From: an uncultured Alphaproteobacteria bacterium
Lineage (GTDB): Bacteria > Pseudomonadota > Alphaproteobacteria > Caulobacterales > Parvularculaceae
Assembly: GCA_937895955.1 (NCBI GenBank)
Contig: CALAZI010000066.1
Span: 1 to 13,748, forward strand
Length of the DNA stretch: 13,748 nt
Direction of reading: 5' to 3'
The notes under the pieces were generated by a model. The model did no database searches, was not told where the DNA came from, and worked only from the letters and a program-made list of their open reading frames with translations. Position 1 is the stretch's first letter. Every line of letters starts with the position of its first letter. The position numbers and the translations under genes are program-made. This document shows, piece after piece, positions 5,279-12,352 of the stretch.

Positions 5279-6069
5279 GATTTCGGCGGCAACGGGAAGA
5301 AGCCGCTGACCGTTTTCTTGTAGTCGGCGTATTCCGGATATTTCTTCTCCATCGACCGCTCCAGCATCGCCTTGCCCGAAACGTTGATCAGGAAATGGGT
5401 CATGACGAACGGCGACAGCATCGTCAGCCAACCCCAAGGCGATTCCAGCGCGATCAGCGTCAGGCCGGTCCAGACGGCCGCGTCGCCGAAATAATTCGGG
5501 TGGCGCGTCCATGACCAAAGGCCTTTTGTCATCAGCCGGCCCTTGTTGGCGGGATCGGCCTTGAAGCGACGAAGCTGCGCGTCGCCTAGCGCCTCGAAGG
5601 CCAGGCCCGCCGCAAATATCGCTGCGCCAAGCCAGCCGATGAACCCGAGCGGGCGGTCCTCGCCGAACTGTCCAATCTGGACGGGCAGGGAGACGAACCA
5701 GGCGATGAAACCCTGCAGGCCGAAAATCCAAACGAGACTCCAACGCGCGAAAGCCGCGTCCGTTCCTTGCCGCTCCCGCATCTTCCGGTAGCGGAAATCC
5801 TCTCCATGCCCGAGATTCCGCCGCGCGAGATGAAGGGCGAGACGCGCGGCCCAAACCGTCACAAGCGCCGTCAGAACGAAATCACGCGGCGACGCGCCGT
5901 CGATGCGCGCGTAAGTGGCGATGGCGCCGAAGGCGCATGCCGGTCCCCAGAAAATATCGATGATGCTGGCGTCCCTGATGCGGACGCTAAGCGCCCAAAG
6001 CGCAAGCAAAAGCAGCCAGAGCATGGCGAGATTAGCGACGACAACCGAAAGAATAGAGGTAAGCGACAT
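5275..6069 (-). CDS. DUF1295 family membrane protein (steroid 5-alpha-reductase-like)
   Basis: A 264-residue polytopic inner-membrane protein with hydrophobic segments at about 5-28, 36-54, 63-82, 110-130, 142-162 and 198-230. The C-terminal third has the signature of DUF1295 (PF06966), related to steroid 5-alpha-reductases and isoprenylcysteine methyltransferases: LMTKGLWSWTRHPNYFGD (179-196), then SGKAMLERSMEKKYPEYADY (231-250) and GFFPLPPK near the end. Such proteins bind NADPH or SAM through the C-terminal half; the substrate is unknown, though lipids are likely. The start ATG (6069) has the strong site GAGGAG just upstream on this strand. The last 4 bases overlap the end of the propeller gene on the opposite strand. 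The 53-base gap to the TonB receptor gene (6070-6122) is a divergent promoter region in which I find no clear -35/-10 pair. Confidence 0.88.
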   Translation of the reverse strand: MSLTSILSVVVANLAMLWLLLLALWALSVRIRDASIIDIFWGPACAFGAIATYARIDGASPRDFVLTALVTVWAARLALHLARRNLGHGEDFRYRKMRERQGTDAAFARWSLVWIFGLQGFIAWFVSLPVQIGQFGEDRPLGFIGWLGAAIFAAGLAFEALGDAQLRRFKADPANKGRLMTKGLWSWTRHPNYFGDAAVWTGLTLIALESPWGWLTMLSPFVMTHFLINVSGKAMLERSMEKKYPEYADYKKTVSGFFPLPPKS

Positions 6070-6122
6070 GATTCTCCTCTCAGGGGCGGCGCGGGCGCAG
6101 GCGAACCCTATGGGTCAGGGCG

Positions 6123-8198
6123 ATGGGAACGGTTTTCATTCTGCTGCGATTTCGCCTTAGAATGCCCAGCGCCGTTCCGTTCCGCAATGTTGAGCCGTTC
6201 ATCGTGACCCTCGCGTTTTTCGCCCTTGCCGTCGCCCTTGAGGCGGCGACTGATGAGGTCGTCGTTTCGGCGACGCGGCGCGAAGCCGTAAAATCCGAAA
6301 CAGCGCTGTCGATTTCGACGCTGGATAGCGATGAAATAGTGCGCATCGGCGCTGATCACCCTTCCGAGGCGCTAAACCGCAACGCAGGCGTGCTCATTCA
6401 TCGCGGCAACGGTCAGGAGCATCTGACGGCGATCCGGTCGCCGGTTTTGACCGGCGGCGCCGGCGCCGGATCGTTCCTCTTTCTTGAAGACGGGGTGCCT
6501 TTGCGGGCGCCCGGCTTCGCCAATGTCAACGAGTTGCTGGAGGCGCATTCTGAGATCGCCGAGCGCATAGAAATCGTGCGCGGCCCTTCGGGCGCCGTCT
6601 ACGGCGCAAACGCCATTCACGGCGTCATCAATGTGTTGACGCGCGCGCCCAGCGAAGAGCCGTATTTTCTGGCAGAAGCGAGCGTCGATACTATCGGCCG
6701 CATCAAGGCGCGCGGCGTCTATTCGGCGTCGATCGGCCGGTCCGGATTTTTGGGCGCCGTCTCAACGCTTGACGATCCGGGATTTCGCGCCGACAGCGGC
6801 GCCGACCAGCAAAAAATTTCATTGCGTCACGATTACAAAGGCGACGGCGCATCTGTTTCGACGATCCTGGCCGGTTACAATCTCAACCAGGAGACGGCGG
6901 GTTTCGTTCAGGGGATGGACGCCTATCTCGACCCCGTATTGCGGCGTTCCAATGAGAATCCGAACGCCTTTCGCGATGCGAAAGGCATTCGTCTTTTAAG
7001 CCGCGTCGATCTTGATATCGGCGAGGAGACGACGCTGTCGCTGACGCCTTTCGCGCGCTGGAACGACATGCGGTTTCGTCTGCATTTCTTTCCGTCGCAA
7101 GCGATTGAAACAAACTCGCATTGGAGCGTCGGCGCGCAGAACGCTTTCTATCTGGATCGCGGCGTCATGTCGGCGATCATCGGTGTCGATTTGGACTACA
7201 CAGAAGGCGATTTGACCGAATTTCAGTCGATCCCGACAATCTTTTCCTACACGCAAGGGCTGCATTACGATTATGCGGTCAAAGCGTTCTCCGCCTCGCC
7301 TTTCATCAGCCTTTCTCTTGACCTTACGCAGCGTCTGGAAGCGACCGTTGCGGGGCGCTTCGATTATGCGCGCTACGTTTACGATAATCGAACGGCGTCA
7401 GGCGTCGTCGGCCGTTTCTTGCGCCCGGATGATCGCGCAGACGAGTATTCGACTTTCAGTCCGAAACTGTCGCTGATCTATGACATGGGTGACGCCAATG
7501 TTTATGCAAGCTATGCGCGCGGCGCGCGTCCGCCGCAGACGGCGGACCTTTATCGTCTGCAAATCAACCAGACGGACGACCCAGCTGAAGCTGAGACCAT
7601 CGACGCCTTTGAGATGGGCGCGAAGGGCGTCCTCGGCGCCGTCAGTTACGACGTCGCCGGGTATTATATGTGGAAGCGCAATTTCTTCTTTCGCGACGCG
7701 GACGGATTTAATGTCAATAACGGCCGCACGCGCCATCTCGGCGCTGAAGCGGAGGTGACAGCCGCGTTGCCCGCGGGTTTTTCGCTGGACGGCAATGCAA
7801 GTTACGGACGGCACACCTATCGCTTCAATCGTGTGATCACAAATGCGGCGCAGGCGAGCGAGGCAATTTCATCCGGCGATGATGTCGACACCGCGCCGCG
7901 ATGGCTCGCCGGGCTGCGTGGGCGCTGGGCGCGAGAAAATTTTCCTTTAACCGTCGAACTGGAATGGTTCTATGTCGGAAGGTATTTTACGGACGCTGCA
8001 AACAGCGCTACTTATCCCGGTCATTCTCTCGTCCACCTCCGCGGCGACTTGCGAATCTCGGAAAGGCTGACGGCGAACTTTGCGTTACGCAACGTGTTCG
8101 ACAAGGCCTATGCCGAACGGGCGGATTTCGCTTTCGGGTCGGAGCGGTATTTCCCTGGCGAGGGTAGAGTTGCGTCTTTTGGGCTGAGGATCGAATAG
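6123..8198 (+). CDS. TonB-dependent outer-membrane receptor
   Basis: A 691-residue receptor for energised uptake of a ligand such as a siderophore, cobalamin or sugar across the outer membrane. The signal peptide's hydrophobic core is FIVTLAFFALAVALEA (26-41). A TonB-box-like DEVVVSATRR follows (44-53). The plug domain (about 45-178) contains FLFLEDGVPLRAPGF (118-132) and IVRGPSGAVYGANAIHGVIN (151-170), which are highly typical. Residues 180-691 form the 22-strand barrel, ending FGLRIE; the absence of a terminal aromatic residue is a small oddity. The start is uncertain: ATG 6123 has CAGGG only 2 bases away, and ATG 6162 (M14) gives a tidier signal peptide but has no ribosome site. The stop codon TAG overlaps the GTG start of the nitroreductase (TAGTG), so the pair is an operon. 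The ligand cannot be told from sequence. Confidence 0.93.
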   Translation: MGTVFILLRFRLRMPSAVPFRNVEPFIVTLAFFALAVALEAATDEVVVSATRREAVKSETALSISTLDSDEIVRIGADHPSEALNRNAGVLIHRGNGQEHLTAIRSPVLTGGAGAGSFLFLEDGVPLRAPGFANVNELLEAHSEIAERIEIVRGPSGAVYGANAIHGVINVLTRAPSEEPYFLAEASVDTIGRIKARGVYSASIGRSGFLGAVSTLDDPGFRADSGADQQKISLRHDYKGDGASVSTILAGYNLNQETAGFVQGMDAYLDPVLRRSNENPNAFRDAKGIRLLSRVDLDIGEETTLSLTPFARWNDMRFRLHFFPSQAIETNSHWSVGAQNAFYLDRGVMSAIIGVDLDYTEGDLTEFQSIPTIFSYTQGLHYDYAVKAFSASPFISLSLDLTQRLEATVAGRFDYARYVYDNRTASGVVGRFLRPDDRADEYSTFSPKLSLIYDMGDANVYASYARGARPPQTADLYRLQINQTDDPAEAETIDAFEMGAKGVLGAVSYDVAGYYMWKRNFFFRDADGFNVNNGRTRHLGAEAEVTAALPAGFSLDGNASYGRHTYRFNRVITNAAQASEAISSGDDVDTAPRWLAGLRGRWARENFPLTVELEWFYVGRYFTDAANSATYPGHSLVHLRGDLRISERLTANFALRNVFDKAYAERADFAFGSERYFPGEGRVASFGLRIE

Positions 8199-8842
8199 TG
8201 CGTAAATCAAAAAGTGAATCGTTGACGGCGCCTGAATTCGGGACGCCGATGGAGCCGGCGCATCCCTCCGTCGAAGCGCGTCGGATGCTGGCGCTTCGGC
8301 GTTCAACGTCTGCGGATCGGATGACGGAGCCGGGACCGAACGATGATGCGCTCGCCGCGATGCTTCAGATCGCGGCGCGCGTGCCTGATCATCGACGCCT
8401 CTTTCCCTTTCGTTTCGTCGTCATGCGGGGCGACGCGCGCCTGCGCGCCGGTGAAATTCTAGCGGCGAAATTGCATCAGGATAATCCGGCGGCGGCGGAA
8501 GCGCGGCTTGATGTCGAGCGCCAGCGTTTCGCGCGGGCGCCGGTCGTCGTCATGGTCGTCGCGCGCGTTACGCCGGAACATAAAACCCCTGAATGGGAAC
8601 AAGTTCTGACCGTCGGCGCCGTCTGCCAGAATCTGCTGCTCGCCGCATCCGCTTTCGGCTTTGCGGCCTGTTGGATTACCGAATGGTGCGCTTATGATTC
8701 GACGGTGGTAAAAGCGTTCGGCGTCCGCCCGGGCGAAAAGATCGCCGGGTTCATCTATATTGGGACGGCGTCAGAAGCGCCAAAGGAACGTCTGCGGCCC
8801 AGAATGGATGAGATTGTCAGCGAGTACGCGCCCGGCGATTGA
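8198..8842 (+). CDS. Nitroreductase family FMN oxidoreductase (YdjA-like)
   Basis: A 214-residue flavoprotein of the nitroreductase superfamily, cytoplasmic. It resembles the short YdjA type: LALRRSTSADRM (31-42, FMN phosphate Arg/Ser), AARVPDHRRLFPFRFVVM (59-76), the HKTPEWEQ segment (128-135, compare HKVPRWEQ in E. coli YdjA as I remember it), then a helix AVCQNLLLAASAFGFAACW (141-159) and KIAGFIYIGT (181-190). These enzymes use NAD(P)H and FMN to reduce nitro compounds or quinones; natural substrates are mostly unknown. I take GTG 8198 as the start: it overlaps the receptor stop (TAGTG), and GAGGA (8186-8190) is 7 bases upstream. ATG 8249 is the alternative and would lose only a non-conserved N-terminal tail. 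The tight coupling to a TonB receptor suggests it may act on the imported ligand, for example by reducing it. Confidence 0.9.
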   Translation: MRKSKSESLTAPEFGTPMEPAHPSVEARRMLALRRSTSADRMTEPGPNDDALAAMLQIAARVPDHRRLFPFRFVVMRGDARLRAGEILAAKLHQDNPAAAEARLDVERQRFARAPVVVMVVARVTPEHKTPEWEQVLTVGAVCQNLLLAASAFGFAACWITEWCAYDSTVVKAFGVRPGEKIAGFIYIGTASEAPKERLRPRMDEIVSEYAPGD

Positions 8843-8870
8843 CTAAAAAGTGATCGCAAGGGCGCAGCCT

Positions 8871-8899
8871 CTTCGGGACTGGCGCATTATCGTATAATG
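8871..8899 (+). promoter_or_regulatory. Candidate promoter with operator-like inverted repeat for the YceI-b561-YceI operon
   Basis: A perfect TATAAT (8893-8898) lies 43 bases upstream of the first YceI start. The best -35 is CTTCGG (8871-8876), with a 16-base spacer; it is weak and shares only the CTT of the alphaproteobacterial CTTGAC. A perfect inverted repeat CATTAT-CGT-ATAATG (8885-8899) covers the -10, where a repressor would block polymerase. This suggests a regulated promoter, but no regulator is encoded nearby. Confidence 0.45.
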
Positions 8900-8941
8900 T
8901 ATCCTAGATTTCCACCGCCGCCGTCGCACAGGAGAGGGATG

Positions 8942-9631
8942 ATGCGCAAAGGATTGATTGCCGCCGCCGCTATGGGGCTTGCTGCTTGCGGAAACTCCGA
9001 GACAAGCGCGCCGACCGCTTCGTCGCCTCCCGCCGCATCGCAGCCGGCGGCGAGCGAACAGGCGGCTCAGGCGGAAGAGGCGGTCGACCGTTCGGCGGCG
9101 CCGGCGGGCGTTTATGCAAACGATCCAAAGCACGCCTATATTTATTTCTCCTATGATCATATGGGCTATTCGCGTCCGACTGTGAGGTGGCGGACATGGA
9201 ACGCGGAGCTGGACTGGAATCCGGATGCGCCGGAACAATCAAGCGTCGAAGCGACAATCGACGTCAGCTCGATTGATTCAGGCGTCGATGCGCTTGACGA
9301 TCATTTGCGTTCGCCGGACTTCTTTGAGGCGGAGACCTATCCGACAATTTCTTTCACAAGCACCGGCATGGAATTGACCGGGCCGAACACGGGAAAAATG
9401 ACCGGCGATCTGACGATCAAGGACGTAACGAAGCCGATCACGCTTGATGTCAGGATCAACCGCGCGGCCGATGACGGTTTCGCCAAAGCCTACAAGCTCG
9501 GCTTTTCCGCGACCGGAAAACTCAACCGCTCCGATTACGATGCCGGACTATATGTCCCGATGGTCGGGGACGAGGTCCAGATCTCGATTGAATCCGAATT
9601 TCTGATGCCGAAAGAAGAAACCGAGCAATGA
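8942..9631 (+). CDS. YceI family lipoprotein (first copy)
   Basis: A 229-residue lipoprotein. The signal peptide ends in lipobox LAAC with C16, and Gly at +2 suggests transfer to the outer membrane. Residues 20-55 are an Ala/Pro/Ser/Gln-rich linker. The YceI domain (PF04264) runs from about 56 to 225, with motifs such as ATIDVSSIDSGVDALDDHLRS and FFEAETYPTISFTS, then GDLTIKDVTKPITLDV. YceI proteins are lipocalin-like barrels that bind an isoprenoid such as ubiquinone-type tails. Most YceI proteins are soluble in the periplasm, so lipid anchoring is notable. Start: tandem ATG codons at 8939 and 8942; GGAGA (8931-8935) favours 8942. An in-frame ATG at 8897 would spoil the signal peptide. The stop overlaps the b561 start (ATGA), so the two are coupled. 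Confidence 0.92.
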   Translation: MRKGLIAAAAMGLAACGNSETSAPTASSPPAASQPAASEQAAQAEEAVDRSAAPAGVYANDPKHAYIYFSYDHMGYSRPTVRWRTWNAELDWNPDAPEQSSVEATIDVSSIDSGVDALDDHLRSPDFFEAETYPTISFTSTGMELTGPNTGKMTGDLTIKDVTKPITLDVRINRAADDGFAKAYKLGFSATGKLNRSDYDAGLYVPMVGDEVQISIESEFLMPKEETEQ

Positions 9632-10209
9632 GCGCCGCGCCTTCAGAGCGTTACGCTTCAATCGCCATTGCGCTTCACTGGCTCATCGCCGTCATGGTGG
9701 TCGGACAGCTCGCCGGCGGTTTTTACATGCACAAGCTGCCTGACGCGCAGGCGGACCTGAAATTCGAACTGTATCAATGGCACAAATCCTTCGGCGTCAC
9801 GATTTTGTTCCTGACTTTCGTACGTCTCGGTTGGCGGTTGACGCACCCCGTTCCCGCTTTGCCTGACGGCATGACCGTTTGGGAAAAGGCGGCGGCGCGC
9901 GGCGCGCATTTGGGCTTTTATGCGCTTCTCATCGCCCTGCCGCTGGTCGGATGGCTTGTCGTCTCATCCTCGCCGCTCGCCGACAGCGTGCCGACCTATC
10001 TCTTCGGCGTCCTGCCCTGGCCGCATCTTCCTTTCTTCGAAGGCGTCGCTGACCGCAAAGCGCTGTCGCACGAGATCGCCGAGATTCACGAATATCTCGC
10101 TTTCGCCATGATCGGCCTCATCGGTTTGCATGTCGCCGCCGCGCTGAAGCATCACTTCGTCAACAAGGACGGCGTTCTTGGACGGATGCTGCCCTTCGTG
10201 AAGGGCTGA
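9628..10209 (+). CDS. Cytochrome b561 family protein
   Basis: A 193-residue inner-membrane di-heme cytochrome b of the bacterial b561 type (CybB/YceJ), which passes electrons between the quinone pool and a periplasmic partner. Four transmembrane helices lie at about 11-33, 51-72, 93-113 and 156-173. Probable heme ligands are H17 in IALHWLIA, H52 in YQWHKSFG, H154 in AEIHEYLAF and H168 in IGLHVAAALKHH. The first and last match the pairing seen in this family. ATGA overlap with the upstream YceI gene and a 4-base gap to the second YceI gene place it in the middle of a three-gene operon. E. coli has yceJ next to yceI, so the partnership is established; two YceI copies around one b561 are an elaboration of it. 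Confidence 0.93.
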   Translation: MSAAPSERYASIAIALHWLIAVMVVGQLAGGFYMHKLPDAQADLKFELYQWHKSFGVTILFLTFVRLGWRLTHPVPALPDGMTVWEKAAARGAHLGFYALLIALPLVGWLVVSSSPLADSVPTYLFGVLPWPHLPFFEGVADRKALSHEIAEIHEYLAFAMIGLIGLHVAAALKHHFVNKDGVLGRMLPFVKG

Positions 10210-10213
10210 CGTC

Positions 10214-10792
10214 ATGAGGATTGTCGCCGCTGTCGCAGCCGTTGCGTTTTTCGCCGCCTGCGGATCGAAGGCGGACGAGACGCTCTCAACCGACAATTCA
10301 GGCGGCTGGACGATGGATGAAACCGCAAGCCGGCTTGAGTTCACCGCAACCCAGACCGGAAAGGCGTTCAGCGGCTCGTTTGAGGAATTCGACGCCTCAA
10401 TCGTTTTCGATCCCGACAATCTTGAAACGGCGACAATTTCGGTCGTTATAAAAACCGCCTCGGCGCGCACCGGCGACCGTCAGAGGGACGGCGCCTTGCC
10501 GACAAATGACTGGTTCGCCGCCAAGGCGTTTCCGGAGGCGACGTTCAGCGCCGATGAAGTCGTCCGCGTCGATGAGGGTCGCTATGAAGCGCGCGGCGCC
10601 TTGACGATTCGCGGAACGAGCCGGCCTCTCAGCCTGCCTTTCACGCTCGCGATCGACGGCGACAGGGCGGTCGCAGACGGCGAAACGACCCTGGTGAGGA
10701 CGGATTTCGGCGTCGGGCAGGGCGAATTTGCGACTGACGAATGGGTCGGATTTGACGTTTCGGTTGCGTTTCATCTCGAAGCGACCCGTTAG
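10214..10792 (+). CDS. YceI family lipoprotein (second copy)
   Basis: A 192-residue lipoprotein with signal peptide MRIVAAVAAVAFFAAC (lipidated C16, Gly at +2). It lacks the long linker of the first copy. The YceI domain spans about 30-190: WTMDETASRLEFTATQTGKA, then GALPTNDWFAAKAFPEATF and GALTIRGTSRPLSLPF, with the family ending in a beta strand (VGFDVSVAFHLEA). The two copies differ clearly in sequence, so this is an old duplication or separate recruitment and not a recent tandem copy. An AAGGG-containing run ends 8 bases before the ATG, and the gene starts 4 bases after cytochrome b561. It probably works as another periplasmic-side lipid or quinone carrier for the cytochrome. Confidence 0.9.
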   Translation: MRIVAAVAAVAFFAACGSKADETLSTDNSGGWTMDETASRLEFTATQTGKAFSGSFEEFDASIVFDPDNLETATISVVIKTASARTGDRQRDGALPTNDWFAAKAFPEATFSADEVVRVDEGRYEARGALTIRGTSRPLSLPFTLAIDGDRAVADGETTLVRTDFGVGQGEFATDEWVGFDVSVAFHLEATR

Positions 10793-10796
10793 GGGG

Positions 10797-10825
10797 GAAA
10801 CCCATGCGTCGGCAGGCCGGGTTTC
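10797..10825. repeat. Inverted repeat after the second YceI gene
   Basis: GAAACCC (10797-10803) pairs with GGGTTTC (10819-10825) around 15 bases, 4 bases past the YceI stop. No T run follows, so it may be a Rho-dependent end or an RNA-stabilising hairpin, not a standard terminator. Nothing else recognisable lies between here and the degP promoter. Confidence 0.35.
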
Positions 10826-10860
10826 GCGCGGCCGCAGTGATCGCTAGATTGACCTGCATT

Positions 10861-10889
10861 CTTGCATGACCGACAGGCCGGCCCCACAT
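10861..10889 (+). promoter_or_regulatory. Candidate sigma32 (heat-shock) promoter for degP
   Basis: CTTGCA (10861-10866), then 15 bases, then CCCCACAT (10882-10889). This resembles the sigma32 pattern CTTGAA-N13-17-CCCCATNT, with one mismatch in each half. Transcription from it would start near 10896, giving a leader of about 29 bases that contains the ribosome site AGGAAGGG (10910-10917). It is a motif match at the right place, and a heat-shock promoter would suit DegP. Confidence 0.4.
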
Positions 10890-10924
10890 GCGGCGGCTGG
10901 GCGTGCGTCAGGAAGGGTTCGAAT

Positions 10925-12346
10925 ATGCGTCTTTTTGTGTTGGCGGTCTTGGCCGGATTTGCGGCGGGCGCTGCGGCCGCGCAGGCGCCGCAGGCGTCGC
11001 GCCCGCCGGCGGCGGAAATGAAAGGCGACGCGATCGCAACGGCGCCGCGCAAAGCCCCTGAGACCATGGCCGACGTTAAAATGTCGTTCGCGCCGATCGT
11101 CGAGGACGCGGCGCCCGCGGTCGTCAATGTCTATACGAGCAGGGTCGTCCAGCGCTCGACGGGCGACCCTTTCTTCGATCGCTTTTTCGGGGTCGGCCCG
11201 CAGCAGCAGAATTCGCTCGGTTCCGGCGTCATTGTCAGTCGCGACGGCGTCATCGTCACCAACAATCACGTCGTCGAGAACATGCAGGAGATCAAGGTCG
11301 TCCTGTCCGACCGACGCGAGTTCGAAGCGCGCGTTCTCCTGACCGATCCGCAATCCGATCTTGCGGTGTTAAGGATCGACGCCGGCGAGCCCTTGCCGTT
11401 CCTTGAATTCGCCAATTCCGACGCGGCCGAGGTCGGCGATATCGTGCTCGCGATCGGCAATCCGTTCGGGGTCGGCCAGACGGTGACGAGCGGCATCATC
11501 TCGGCGCTGGCGCGCACCGCCGTTTCGATCTCGGACTATCAGTTCTTCATTCAGACGGATGCGGCCATCAATCCCGGCAATTCCGGCGGCGCGCTCATTG
11601 ATGTCGAAGGCAAGCTGCTCGGCGTCAATACGGCGATCTTTTCGCGCTCCGGCGGTTCGAATGGGATCGGGTTCGCCATTCCGGCGCGCCTCGTTCAACA
11701 AGTGCTGGCGACTGCGACGAAAGGCGTTGCGCTGCATCGCCCCTGGGTCGGCGCGACGACGGAAACGGTGACGACCGATCTCGCCAAAGCCTTGAAGCTC
11801 GACCGCCCGATCGGCGCGATTGTCGGCGATATTTATCCGCTCGGCCCGCTGGCGCGCGCGGGCGTCAAACAGGGCGACGTCATCGTATCGATCGACGGCC
11901 AGCCGGTTTTCGACGCTGAGACCTTGCGTTATCGCGTCGGCGTTCAAAATCCCGGCGACCGGGCGACGCTGGAATATATTCGCGACGGCCAGCGCATGAA
12001 GGCGGAGATGATATTCTCCCTGCCGCCGGAAACGCCGACGCGCGATGAGCGCACGCTCGCCGGCTCACACCCCCTTAACGGCGTGACGATCGCCAACCTG
12101 TCGCCGCGTTTCAACGAAGAGCTCGGCCTTAACCCGCTTCTGACCGGCGTTGTCGTCACAGAGGTGGCGCAAGGAAGCTTCGCCTATCGCTCGCGCCTGC
12201 GTCGGGGCTTCCGCGTGCTCGCCGTCAACGGCGTCAAGGTTTCGACGACGTCGGACCTGCAACGCGAAATCGCCAAGCCGTCGACCGGCTGGACAATCGA
12301 TGTCGATCGCGGCGACCGGATCATCGCCTGGCGCGTCGGCCGGTAA
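10925..12346 (+). CDS. degP: Do/DegP-type periplasmic serine protease
   Basis: A 473-residue HtrA-family protease/chaperone that handles unfolded envelope proteins. A signal peptide (about residues 1-20, MRLFVLAVLAGFAAGAAAAQ) sends it to the periplasm. The trypsin-like domain covers about 55-265, with catalytic H115 (TNNHVV), D145 (SDLAVL) and S220 (GNSGGAL). DPFFDRFFG (81-89) belongs to the regulatory LA loop. PDZ1 spans about 275-365 (GDIYPLGPLARAGVKQGDVI) and PDZ2 about 385-470 (GFRVLAVNGVKVSTTSDL). The order protease-PDZ-PDZ separates Do (DegP/DegQ) from single-PDZ DegS. DegP versus DegQ cannot be decided by eye. ATG 10925 is preceded by AGGAAGGG at a 7-base spacing; the longer upstream frame has no ribosome site. 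rarA starts 6 bases after the stop. Confidence 0.94.
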   Translation: MRLFVLAVLAGFAAGAAAAQAPQASRPPAAEMKGDAIATAPRKAPETMADVKMSFAPIVEDAAPAVVNVYTSRVVQRSTGDPFFDRFFGVGPQQQNSLGSGVIVSRDGVIVTNNHVVENMQEIKVVLSDRREFEARVLLTDPQSDLAVLRIDAGEPLPFLEFANSDAAEVGDIVLAIGNPFGVGQTVTSGIISALARTAVSISDYQFFIQTDAAINPGNSGGALIDVEGKLLGVNTAIFSRSGGSNGIGFAIPARLVQQVLATATKGVALHRPWVGATTETVTTDLAKALKLDRPIGAIVGDIYPLGPLARAGVKQGDVIVSIDGQPVFDAETLRYRVGVQNPGDRATLEYIRDGQRMKAEMIFSLPPETPTRDERTLAGSHPLNGVTIANLSPRFNEELGLNPLLTGVVVTEVAQGSFAYRSRLRRGFRVLAVNGVKVSTTSDLQREIAKPSTGWTIDVDRGDRIIAWRVGR

Positions 12347-12352
12347 GGGTTG

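Noticed and set aside
5132..5854. A 240-codon minus-strand frame beside the DUF1295 gene
   Set aside because: It overlaps DUF1295 in another frame on the same strand; DUF1295 has the recognisable motifs and the GAGGAG start site.
6105..6115. ACCCTATGGGT palindrome upstream of the TonB receptor as a metal-regulator operator
   Set aside because: Arms are only 4 bases, and it matches no Fur, Zur or Irr pattern I know; chance is likely.
10214..10792. Recent tandem duplication of YceI
   Set aside because: The two YceI proteins are too different in sequence and in linker length to be a fresh duplicate.
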